DNA of 64,000 bases. Source: Sphingomonas sp. BAUL-RG-20F-R05-02. GTDB lineage: Bacteria; Pseudomonadota; Alphaproteobacteria; Sphingomonadales; Sphingomonadaceae. The translations under genes and the position numbers were made by a program. The first letter of the stretch is position 1. The number at the start of each line of letters is the position of its first letter. Shown here one piece after another: positions 52,585-59,923 of the stretch. A model generated the notes under the pieces. It was not told where the DNA came from, searched no databases, and saw nothing but the letters and a program-made list of their open reading frames with translations. The stretch covers positions 186,001-250,000 of the forward strand of contig NZ_JAKNQH010000005.1 of NCBI RefSeq assembly GCF_022662305.1, given 5' to 3'.

Positions 52585-52902
52585 ATGCCCAAGCTTATCG
52601 TCGTGACCCGCGAAGGGGAAGAACGCGCACTGGACGGTCAGACCGGCCACAGCGTGATGGAGATCATCCGCGACGCCGGCATCGACGAACTGCTCGCGCT
52701 GTGCGGCGGCTGCTGTTCGTGCGCCACATGCCACGTCCATGTCGACCCGGATTTTGCGGCCAAACTGCCGGCGATGAGCCCGGACGAGGACGATCTGCTC
52801 GATTCCACCAGCGACCGCAACGCCACCTCGCGTCTGTCGTGCCAGCTTCCGTTCAGCGACGCGCTGGACTGCCTGAAGGTGACGATCGCCGCGGAGGACT
52901 GA
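52585..52902 (+). CDS. Adrenodoxin-type 2Fe-2S ferredoxin
   Basis: A 105-residue ferredoxin. Cluster cysteines are in ALCGGCCSCATCHVHV (Cys40, Cys46, Cys49; two further cysteines in the loop) and SRLSCQLPF (Cys86). MPKLIVVTREGEERALDG is the start typical of sphingomonad ferredoxins that feed P450 enzymes. No P450 or oxygenase lies next to it. The reductase at 41710 could reduce it. The gene and the divergent glycosylase are bracketed by the two repeat copies. Confidence 0.93.
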   Translation: MPKLIVVTREGEERALDGQTGHSVMEIIRDAGIDELLALCGGCCSCATCHVHVDPDFAAKLPAMSPDEDDLLDSTSDRNATSRLSCQLPFSDALDCLKVTIAAED

Positions 52903-52925
52903 CGGGTAGAGGCCAGCACGCTGCT

Positions 52926-53013
52926 GGCCGGTGCGGCAAGGCCGCACTACCCGGCACGGCCGGCGGGTCGCGCCAGCGAACCCGACCGACGGCGGCGGCT
53001 TTGCCGTCGCCGC
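52926..53013 (-). repeat. Dispersed intergenic repeat, copy B (inverted)
   Basis: The inverted partner of 51788-51874. The 20-base identical block is at 52950-52969 and the hairpin block at 52932-52946. It starts 23 bases after the ferredoxin stop. The two copies point toward each other and enclose exactly the glycosylase and ferredoxin genes. Confidence 0.75.
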
Positions 53014-53038
53014 TGCTGCACCAAACACGCGGCAGCAA

Positions 53039-53072
53039 CCAGGGGGAGCAGGCCGAAACCCGCTCCCCCTGG
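53039..53072 (-). terminator. Hairpin downstream of the DUF4136 lipoprotein gene
   Basis: CCAGGGGGAGC (53039-53049) and GCTCCCCCTGG (53062-53072) pair perfectly over 11 bases with a 12-base loop, 9 bases past the stop of the leftward lipoprotein gene. The tail on that strand is TTGCTGCC, a weak T-run. Confidence 0.6.
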
Positions 53073-53080
53073 ACGTGAGA

Positions 53081-53743
53081 TCAGCCCTTTTTCTCGGGCG
53101 CGATCGTGATCTTCACCGTTTCGCCGCTGTTCCCCGGGAAGCCGGTGAACATCGCCTCGACCAGACGCGGCACCAGATAGGGAAGGTCGTCGGTGCGCGA
53201 CTGCGCCTTGGCGGTACCCTCGAACACATGCGCGCCGGTGTCGGCCCGTTCCATCGTTACCATCAGCTCGCTGGTGTAGACGGTGTAGCTCGACACGTCG
53301 GGGCCGAAGCCGCCGCCGAACAGGAATGGATCGTTGAAGCCATAGGCGAAGCGGCTGCGGCCGTAATAGCCCCAGCGCGGGCCGCCCCAACCGCCGAATC
53401 CACCAAAGCCGCCATACCCACCGTATCCGCCAAAGCCGCCGACGCCGGGGGTCGTCACCGTACGCTCACGGCCATGATCGACACCGTATGCGACCTTGAC
53501 GATCAGATCGGCCGGGCCGCCCTGCGCGGGGCGATACCCCTGCTGCTGAAGCTTGCCGGCGACCATGTTGGCGTATTCGGTAAACTCGAGCCCGCCGCGC
53601 AGGTTCGGATCGACCGCCTGCACCACGAAGGTCTGGCCGGACGCCGGCGCAAGTTGTTGGAAACGGGAAACCTTCGCCGCGAACGGCTGCGCACAGCCGC
53701 CGAGCGCCAGAAGCGCGACGGCAGCGAGAGAAAACATCTTCAT
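53081..53743 (-). CDS. DUF4136 family lipoprotein with Gly/Tyr/Phe-rich loop
   Basis: A 220-residue lipoprotein (lipobox LLALGGCAQ). The DUF4136 fold is marked by FVVQAVDPNLRGGLEFTEYA, VAGKLQQQGYRPAQGGPADLIVKVAYG and, near the end, LPYLVPRLVEAMFTGFPGNSG. Residues about 106-132 are an aromatic Gly-rich insert (GGYGG, GGFGG and GGWGG units, then RWGYYGRSR). The family is periplasmic and of unknown function. The ATG at 53743 gives the lipoprotein signal, so the longer open frame is rejected. Confidence 0.85.
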   Translation of the reverse strand: MKMFSLAAVALLALGGCAQPFAAKVSRFQQLAPASGQTFVVQAVDPNLRGGLEFTEYANMVAGKLQQQGYRPAQGGPADLIVKVAYGVDHGRERTVTTPGVGGFGGYGGYGGFGGFGGWGGPRWGYYGRSRFAYGFNDPFLFGGGFGPDVSSYTVYTSELMVTMERADTGAHVFEGTAKAQSRTDDLPYLVPRLVEAMFTGFPGNSGETVKITIAPEKKG

Positions 53744-53923
53744 GATTTCACGACCTTGTTGGAAGCGACACGCTCGCGATGGAGCACCACGGCCGTCACA
53801 ATGCCGCATCCGGCATGAATAACGGTTGAACGGACATCTGCATAGGACGGATCGTTGTCACGACCGCCCCTGCAAACCTCTCATTCATGTTGTGCCGCGC
53901 GGCACGCCCCGCAAGGGTGTCGC

Positions 53924-54928
53924 CTACAGATGCAGGCCGACTGCCGCCTGCGCCGCGCGCAAGGTCGGTGCGCCGAGCGCCGCCGCCTTGGCCGCGCCGT
54001 CCGCCAGCGTCGTCGCGACACTCGCGCGATCGGCGAGCAGGGCGGTCAACCGGTCCCGCAGCGGCCCTAGCGTGGCGATGGCGAGATCGGCCAGCGCCGG
54101 CTTGAACGCGCCGAACCCCTTGCCGGCATGATCCGCCAGCACCGCCTGCGGCTCCACGCCGGCAAGCGCCGCATAGATCGTCACGAGGTTGAGCGCCTCC
54201 GCACGGCCTTCCAGTCCGGCCACTGTTTCGGGCAGCACGTCCGCGTCGCTCTTGGCCTTGCGGAACTTGGCGGCGATGGTGTCGTCGCTGTCGATCAGGT
54301 TGATGCGCGATGCGTCGGAGGGATCGGACTTCGACATCTTCGCCGAACCATCGCGCAAGCTCATGATGCGCGGCGCCGCCTTGGAGATCAGTGGCTCGGG
54401 CAGCGGGAACAGCTCGACGCCGAAGTCGCCGTTGAACTTGGTGGCAATATCGCGTGCCAGTTCGAGATGCTGCTTCTGGTCATGCCCGACCGGCACATGT
54501 GTCGCCTTGTAGAGCAGCACGTCGGCGGCTTGCAGGACAGGGTAGGTGAACAGCGCGACCGACTGCGTCTCGCCGCTCTTGCCCGCCTTGTCCTTCCACT
54601 GCGTCATGCGGTTGAGCCAGCCCATCCGCGCGGTGCCGCTCAGCAACCAGCAGAGCTCACTGTGCGCGGGGACGCGCGCCTGATTGAACAGGATCGACCG
54701 TGCCGGGTCGATGCCGCAGGCGAGCAGGGTGGCAGCCATCTCGATCGTGTTGGCGTGCAACTCCGCCGCGACTACCGGCTGCGACAGCGCGTGCAGGTCC
54801 GCAAGGAAGAACAGGCAGGTGTCGTCCGGCCCCATCTGGTCCTGAAGCGCGACCCACTGCTTGATCGCGCCGAGGTAATTGCCGAGGTGGAGGTTGCCGG
54901 TGGGCTGGATGCCGGAGACGACGCGCAT
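53924..54928 (-). CDS. trpS: Tryptophanyl-tRNA synthetase
   Basis: A 334-residue class I synthetase. The HIGH-like motif is TGNLHLGNYLG at residue 10, the KMSKS motif is SAKMSKSDPSDAS near 195, and VPVGHDQKQHLELARDIA near 150 is typical of bacterial TrpS. The start is the ATG at 54928 (MRVVSGIQPTG); the open frame upstream is shadow of murJ. It lies 14 bases after murJ on the same strand, so it belongs to the secB-murJ-trpS unit. The gap 53744-53923 downstream is gene-free and shows nothing clear. Confidence 0.96.
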   Translation of the reverse strand: MRVVSGIQPTGNLHLGNYLGAIKQWVALQDQMGPDDTCLFFLADLHALSQPVVAAELHANTIEMAATLLACGIDPARSILFNQARVPAHSELCWLLSGTARMGWLNRMTQWKDKAGKSGETQSVALFTYPVLQAADVLLYKATHVPVGHDQKQHLELARDIATKFNGDFGVELFPLPEPLISKAAPRIMSLRDGSAKMSKSDPSDASRINLIDSDDTIAAKFRKAKSDADVLPETVAGLEGRAEALNLVTIYAALAGVEPQAVLADHAGKGFGAFKPALADLAIATLGPLRDRLTALLADRASVATTLADGAAKAAALGAPTLRAAQAAVGLHL

Positions 54929-54942
54929 TGCAGTCTTTCGTG

Positions 54943-56511
54943 TCAGGCGGCGCGACGGCGCCGCAGGAAGGCGAGGTCGGCGCGGGTGAACGCGCCGAGA
55001 GCGAAGGTGGCGATCGCATAGACCACACCACCCGCGCCGACCAGCACCACCATCGCACCCGTCCGCACCGCCCAGCTGCCGTGCGTATAGGGCGTCAGCA
55101 ACCCTTGCAGCAGCCACAGCACCAGCCCCATCGCCAGCGCCGCCGCCGCCAGCCGCCACGCCCGCCGGCGCAGCCGCGCGTCAGGGGCGAAATGACCGCG
55201 TTGGCGTAGCGCCCGGTACAGCAGTGCGGTGTTGACGGTGGAGGCGAGTGCGGTCGCCAGCGGCGGCCCCATATGCTTCAGCGGCAGGATCAGGACGAGG
55301 TTGAGCACCAGATTGACGACCATCGACGCCGTCGCATAGCGGACCGGGCTTTTGGTATCGGCACGCGCGTAGAAGCCGGGGGTCAGCACCTTGACGAGGA
55401 TGTAGCTCGGCAACCCGATCGAGAAGGCGGCGAGCGCCTGCGCGGTGTAGAGCGTGTCGGCGGCATCGAACCGGCCGTGTTCGAACAGCGCCGCGACGAT
55501 CGGCCCGCCGCACACGATCAGCGCGACCGTAGCGGGCAGGGTGAGCAGCAGCGCCAGTTCCATGCCCCGGTTCTGCGTCTCCATCGCCGCCGCCTCCTGC
55601 CCGCTGCCAAGCTGGCGCGAGATCATCGGCAGCAGCACCGTGCCAAGCCCGATGCCGATCAGCCCGAGCGGCAACTGGTTCACCCGGTCGGCCATGTAGA
55701 TATACGTGACCGAGCCGTGCGACAGGAAATGCGCGGCGAGCGCGGAGGACACGACAAGGTTGATCTGCACCGCGCCGGCCCCCGCAGCGGCGGGCCAGAT
55801 CAGCGCGAGCATCCGCTTCACGTCGGGGCTGAGGCGCGGCAGGCGCGGGCGGATGCCGACGCCGTTGGCGCGGCACGCCCAGGCCAGCCACGCGAGTTGC
55901 AACGCGCCAGACACGCTGACGGCGATCGCCTGATTGCGGCCGGTCACGATCGGGTCGGGGCTGTGGAACAGCAGCAACGCGGCAATCTGCGTGATGTTGA
56001 GCAGGATCGGCGCCGCCGCGTTGACCCAGAATTTGTGTAGCGAATTCAGAATACCGCCGAGCAGCGACACGATGCTGATGAGCATCAGATAGGGTATGGT
56101 GAAGCGCGAGAACATCACCGCCTGCGCGAACTGCGCGTCGGTCACGTCGTGGAAACCGCCGGACAGCGTCAGCGTGACCGGCCAGGCGGTGAGTTCGAGG
56201 ATCACCGTCATCACGAGGAGGATCGGCAGCAGCACCGACAGCACATCCTGCGCGAAGGCGATGCCGTCGGGCAGGCCGTTACCGCGCTCGTCGCCAACCT
56301 TCTTGTTGAACATCGGGATGAACGCGGCGGAAAACGCGCCCTCCGCGAACAGCGCGCGGAACAGGTTGGGCAGGCGGAACGCGATCAAAAAAGCGTCGGA
56401 CGCGAAGCTTGCGCCGACATAGCGGGCGAACAGCGAATCGCGCACCAACCCCAGTACGCGGCTGGCGAGCGTCAGCCCGCCGATCGAGCCGAGCGCGCGC
56501 GCGAGGTTCAT
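54943..56511 (-). CDS. murJ: Lipid II flippase MurJ
   Basis: A 522-residue MATE-like membrane protein with about 14 helices. The N-terminus NLARALGSIGGLTLASRVLG and LVRDSLFARYVGAS, AFRLPNLFRALFAEGAFSAAFIP near 45-67, and GIGLGTVLLPMISR near 285 are MurJ signatures. It flips lipid II to the periplasmic face for peptidoglycan synthesis. It sits between secB and trpS in the same direction, 28 bases after secB. Confidence 0.95.
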   Translation of the reverse strand: MNLARALGSIGGLTLASRVLGLVRDSLFARYVGASFASDAFLIAFRLPNLFRALFAEGAFSAAFIPMFNKKVGDERGNGLPDGIAFAQDVLSVLLPILLVMTVILELTAWPVTLTLSGGFHDVTDAQFAQAVMFSRFTIPYLMLISIVSLLGGILNSLHKFWVNAAAPILLNITQIAALLLFHSPDPIVTGRNQAIAVSVSGALQLAWLAWACRANGVGIRPRLPRLSPDVKRMLALIWPAAAGAGAVQINLVVSSALAAHFLSHGSVTYIYMADRVNQLPLGLIGIGLGTVLLPMISRQLGSGQEAAAMETQNRGMELALLLTLPATVALIVCGGPIVAALFEHGRFDAADTLYTAQALAAFSIGLPSYILVKVLTPGFYARADTKSPVRYATASMVVNLVLNLVLILPLKHMGPPLATALASTVNTALLYRALRQRGHFAPDARLRRRAWRLAAAALAMGLVLWLLQGLLTPYTHGSWAVRTGAMVVLVGAGGVVYAIATFALGAFTRADLAFLRRRRAA

Positions 56512-56539
56512 CGTCCGCTGCTCGGCTCGCTACCAGCGA

Positions 56540-57046
56540 TCAGGCGTGGCCGGTCACGTTGACGTTGCCGTTCTGCTGCGCCGCCTGCTGGAGGTACAGC
56601 GCGCCGAAGTCGATCGGCTCCAGCATCAGCGGCGGGAAACCGCCGTCACGCACTGCATCGGCCAGCACGCGGCGGGCGAACGGGAACACCAGGCGCGGCG
56701 CTTCGCCAAGCAGGAAGGGCTGGACATGCTCGGCGGGGATGTTGCGCAGGCCGAACAGCCCGGCGAACGACAGGTCGACCAGGAACGCGACGGTGCCCTC
56801 GCTCTCGGCGCGGACCTCGATGCGCAGAACGACCTCGTGCACGTCCTCGCCGACCTGATTGGCGGCGATGTTGAACTGCACGTCGATCGAAGGGGCACTC
56901 GCCGTCTGGTAGATCGCCGGCGCGTTCGGGTTCTCGAACGACAGGTCCTTGACGTATTGCGAGATCAGCCCGGCCTGCGGTGCCTCGTCCTCGCCGCTCG
57001 CGAACGGCGCGTTGCTGGTGATGATGCCGTCGTCCTGTTCGTCCAT
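56540..57046 (-). CDS. secB: Protein-export chaperone SecB
   Basis: A 168-residue SecB. Marks are ISQYVKDLSFENPNAP near residue 28, FNIAANQVGEDVHEVVLRIEV near 58, and the C-terminal FPFARRVLADAVRDGGFPPLMLEPIDFGALY. It keeps exported precursors unfolded and hands them to SecA as a tetramer. The N-terminal 25 residues and the short tail vary in the family. The ATG at 57046 is preferred over the frame extension to 57067. Confidence 0.95.
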   Translation of the reverse strand: MDEQDDGIITSNAPFASGEDEAPQAGLISQYVKDLSFENPNAPAIYQTASAPSIDVQFNIAANQVGEDVHEVVLRIEVRAESEGTVAFLVDLSFAGLFGLRNIPAEHVQPFLLGEAPRLVFPFARRVLADAVRDGGFPPLMLEPIDFGALYLQQAAQQNGNVNVTGHA

Positions 57047-57159
57047 GGAACTCGCCCTTAATCTCATCGAAGATATGCAGCCAGAAGCGCTGGCGCTGCC
57101 GAAGCGCGGCGCCTAGCAGGGGTGGCGCGGCAGTTCAACACGTGTGGCGGCGGCGCCGT

Positions 57160-57188
57160 TTGTAACTGTCGTGCGTTGCGCCTATATC
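57160..57188 (+). promoter_or_regulatory. Sigma-70-like promoter of the Tim44-like/mltA/smr operon
   Basis: TTGTAA (57160-57165), a 17-base spacer and TATATC (57183-57188) lie 29 bases upstream of the first start codon. It would give a leader of about 20 bases holding the AGGAGG site. It is in the secB divergent gap. Confidence 0.5.
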
Positions 57189-57216
57189 AGAGTTTCGCCG
57201 AAGTTCAGGAGGCAAA

Positions 57217-57861
57217 GTGTTTTACGTCGTTCTGCTCGGGATGGTCGCCTGTTTTCTGGCGTTGCGTCTCTACATGGTTCTCGGCAAGCGGACCGGGCAT
57301 GAGCAGCCTTTGCCCAAGCCCGCGGAGGATCGCGCGCCGGTAACGGTGCTGCCGCGTCCGATCGAGAATCAGGCGCAGCCGCGCGAACTCGCCAACCGCA
57401 ACATCGCGCCGCGTGCCGAAGCCGGCCTGCGCGCGATCGTCGCGGCGGAGCCGGGTTTCGATGTCGCACGCTTCGTCGAAGGCGCACAGTCCGCCTACCG
57501 GATGATCCTGGAGGCCTATTGGCAGGGTGACGAGCAGCAGCTCGACTGGTTGACCGAAGCCGATGTGCGTGACGCCTTTGCCGGCGCAATCGCCGAGCGC
57601 GCGGACGCCGGCCACACGCTGGACAATCGCCTCGTCACTATCGAGCGCGCCTCGATCACCGATGCGTCGTTGGTCGGCAAGGCGGCGCGGATCACGGTGC
57701 GCTTCGATGCGGACATCGCTGCCGTCACGCGCGATCGCGACGGTGTCGTTGTGGCCGGATCGATGACCGATGCGGTCGAGACGCATGATATCTGGACCTT
57801 CGCACGGACGCTCAAGAGCAGCGATCCGAACTGGAAGCTCGCCGACACCGACGAAGCTTGA
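57217..57861 (+). CDS. Tim44/TimA-like membrane adaptor
   Basis: A 214-residue protein with one N-terminal membrane helix (FYVVLLGMVACFLALRLYMVLG) and a soluble Tim44-like domain (about 75-210: FDVARFVEGAQSAYRMILEAYWQGD, LVGKAARITVRFDAD, DIWTFARTLKSSDPNWKLADT). The last part is the classic Tim44 strand and Trp motif. In alphaproteobacteria it is thought to be a membrane-bound adaptor for export or membrane-protein assembly, which fits the neighbouring secB. The start is GTG with a perfect AGGAGG site 5 bases before it. Confidence 0.9.
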   Translation: MFYVVLLGMVACFLALRLYMVLGKRTGHEQPLPKPAEDRAPVTVLPRPIENQAQPRELANRNIAPRAEAGLRAIVAAEPGFDVARFVEGAQSAYRMILEAYWQGDEQQLDWLTEADVRDAFAGAIAERADAGHTLDNRLVTIERASITDASLVGKAARITVRFDADIAAVTRDRDGVVVAGSMTDAVETHDIWTFARTLKSSDPNWKLADTDEA

Positions 57862-57869
57862 GCGCGGGC

Positions 57870-59141
57870 ATGATGCAGCGGGGGAAGCGCTGGGCAGCGC
57901 TCGCGACGGCTATGGTGCTCGGCGCGTGCGTCAGCCCGTCGGAACAGGCGCGGCCCGGTGCGGGGCTGCCCGCTGCCGGTATCGCGCCGGTGCACCGTCC
58001 GCCGGTCGCATCCCGACCGCTGCCGCCGGTTGCGACCACCGCGCCCTCCGCCGGGCCGAATGCGCGCGATGCGGGCGTTGTGGCAGGGCCGCCGATCTAT
58101 TCGCTTCCCATCGACGAGGCGCAGGCCGCCCGCGCGCTCGCCGCGTTCCGGCTGTCCTGCCCAAGCTTGCGCAAGCGCACCGATGCTTCGGGCCTGACGC
58201 GCGGCGTGGATTGGGTGCCTGCCTGCGATGCCGCCGCGAGCGTGGCGCGCGGCGAGGCGCGCAGCTTCTTCGCGCAATATTTTGAGACGGTGCAGGTCGG
58301 CGACGGCAAGGCCTTCGCCACCGGGTATTACGAGCCGGAGATCGCCGCCTCGCGGGACCATCGTCGCGGCTATGACGCGCCGATCTACGGCCGCCCCGAC
58401 GATCTCGTCGACGTCAACCTCGGTGCGTTCAGCGACAGCCTGAAGGGCAAGAAGATCCGCGGGCGGGTCGATGGCAGCAACTTTGTGCCGTATTTCGACC
58501 GTGCCGCGATCGAGGAAGGCGCACTCGCCAACCGTGCGCCAGTGCTCGCCTGGGCGGCCGATCCGGTCGAGCTGTTCTTCCTACAGATCCAGGGTTCCGG
58601 CCGGCTTCGTCTGCCCGACGGCGCGTCGATGCGGGTGGGGTACGCCACGCAGAACGGCCGCGATTACACCGGCATCGGCGCGCTGATGCGGCAACGCGGT
58701 CTGCTCGCGCCGGGGCAGGCGACCATGCAAGGCATCGTCGCGTGGCTGCGCGCACACCCCGCCGAGGGTCGCGACCTGATGCGCGAGAACAAGAGCTTCG
58801 TGTTCTTCCGCGTGCTCGATACGCCGCCGATGGGCGCGCTTGGCTATGCGGTGACGGGCGGCGTCAGCGTGGCGGCGGACCCGAAGTTCATTCCGCTCGG
58901 CGCGCCGGTGCTGCTGTCGATGGACCGCGCCGATGCGAACGGCATCTGGGTGGCGCAGGACACCGGCGGCGCGATCAAGGGTGCCAACCGCTTCGACACT
59001 TATTGGGGCGGCGGCGAACAGGCGGAGGTGACCGCCGGCGGCATGTCCGCGCACGGCACCGCGTTCCTGCTGCTGCCGGTGGGAACGCTCGCGCGGCTCG
59101 CGTCGGAAAGGCCGTATGGGAAAGCGCCCACTCAGCGCTGA
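57870..59141 (+). CDS. mltA: Membrane-bound lytic murein transglycosylase A
   Basis: A 423-residue lipoprotein (lipobox MVLGACVSP). The MltA domain runs from about 85 to 330 (FRLSCPSLRKRTDASGLTRG, YFETVQVGDGKAFATGYYEPEI, VELFFLQIQGSGRL) and is followed by the 3D domain with the catalytic Asp (WVAQDTGGAIKGANRFDTYWGGG) near the C-terminus. It cuts peptidoglycan to 1,6-anhydro muropeptides in the outer-membrane periplasmic face. A Pro/Ala-rich linker follows the anchor. Starts 8 bases after the Tim44-like gene and overlaps smr by 26 bases. Confidence 0.94.
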   Translation: MMQRGKRWAALATAMVLGACVSPSEQARPGAGLPAAGIAPVHRPPVASRPLPPVATTAPSAGPNARDAGVVAGPPIYSLPIDEAQAARALAAFRLSCPSLRKRTDASGLTRGVDWVPACDAAASVARGEARSFFAQYFETVQVGDGKAFATGYYEPEIAASRDHRRGYDAPIYGRPDDLVDVNLGAFSDSLKGKKIRGRVDGSNFVPYFDRAAIEEGALANRAPVLAWAADPVELFFLQIQGSGRLRLPDGASMRVGYATQNGRDYTGIGALMRQRGLLAPGQATMQGIVAWLRAHPAEGRDLMRENKSFVFFRVLDTPPMGALGYAVTGGVSVAADPKFIPLGAPVLLSMDRADANGIWVAQDTGGAIKGANRFDTYWGGGEQAEVTAGGMSAHGTAFLLLPVGTLARLASERPYGKAPTQR

Positions 59142-59703
59142 GGAGGCGGCGCTGTGGGCGCGCGTCGTCGCCAGCGTCCGCCCGATGCGCGTTGCACCGC
59201 GCCCGATGCGCGCGGCTGCTGTCCCGGTCAGGCCACCGGAGCCGGTTGCACCTCCACCACCCGCGCCGCTGAAGAAGGTGCGCGGACGGGTGCCGGCGCC
59301 GCTGCTCTTACCCGTCGTCGCCGCGCCGCCACGCCCGATCACCGCCAACACGCTCGACGGGTCGTGGGACCGCGATCTCGCGCGCGGTCGTACCGTGCCG
59401 GACGCATCGATCGACCTGCACGGCCATACGCTCGGCTCGGCCTATGCCCGGCTCGACGCCGCGCTGGAGTTCGCGGTGACGAGTGGCCAGCGTGTGTTGC
59501 TGGTCATCACCGGCAAGCCGCCGCGCGCGGAGAGCGAGCGCCCGCACGCGCGCGGCGCGATCCGCGCGGCCATCGCGGACTGGCTGGCCGGTTCACGCCA
59601 CGGCGCGCATATCGCCGCCGTCCGTAACGCCCATCCCCGCCACGGCGGCACCGGCGCGCTGTACGTGATCCTGCGCCGCGGTTCAGGACAGCGAAACCGC
59701 TGA
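59116..59703 (+). CDS. Smr-domain protein
   Basis: A 195-residue protein: an N-terminal Pro/Ala/Val-rich region (about 20-75) and a C-terminal Smr domain (about 95-190) with the IDLHGHTLGSAYARLDAAL motif, VLLVITGKPP and HPRHGGTGALYVILRR. Smr domains bind or nick nucleic acids; members have been tied to ribosome-collision rescue and mRNA cleavage. The DLHG motif needed for endonuclease action is present (here DLHGH). It overlaps the end of mltA by 26 bases, so it is coupled to that gene. Confidence 0.85.
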   Translation: MGKRPLSAEEAALWARVVASVRPMRVAPRPMRAAAVPVRPPEPVAPPPPAPLKKVRGRVPAPLLLPVVAAPPRPITANTLDGSWDRDLARGRTVPDASIDLHGHTLGSAYARLDAALEFAVTSGQRVLLVITGKPPRAESERPHARGAIRAAIADWLAGSRHGAHIAAVRNAHPRHGGTGALYVILRRGSGQRNR

Positions 59704-59904
59704 TTGCGCAAACGTGCGGCGGGCCGTGCGCGCGTCACCGCATATCCACTTCCCGCCATGCACCGACGACGCAACAAGTCACATATTCCTGTTGATAAAC
59801 CGATATTCCGTCCGATTCTGGACTAGTGTGACTTTCCTGCACTTGTCACCCTTATAAAGTTGCGTCTCTATGCCGTTCGATAACAGAGGGGGTGTCTTGA
59901 AGCG

Positions 59905-59923
59905 CGAATAGGGGATATATTCG
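59905..59923 (+). promoter_or_regulatory. Hairpin placing the ribosome site of the TonB receptor in its loop
   Basis: CGAATA (59905-59910), GGGGATA, TATTCG (59918-59923) form a six-pair stem with a 7-base loop, right before the ATG. The only Shine-Dalgarno-like bases (GGGG) are in the loop. The gap 59704-59904 is AT-rich and gene-free, and should hold the promoter; no clear -35/-10 pair or Fur box stands out. Confidence 0.4.
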
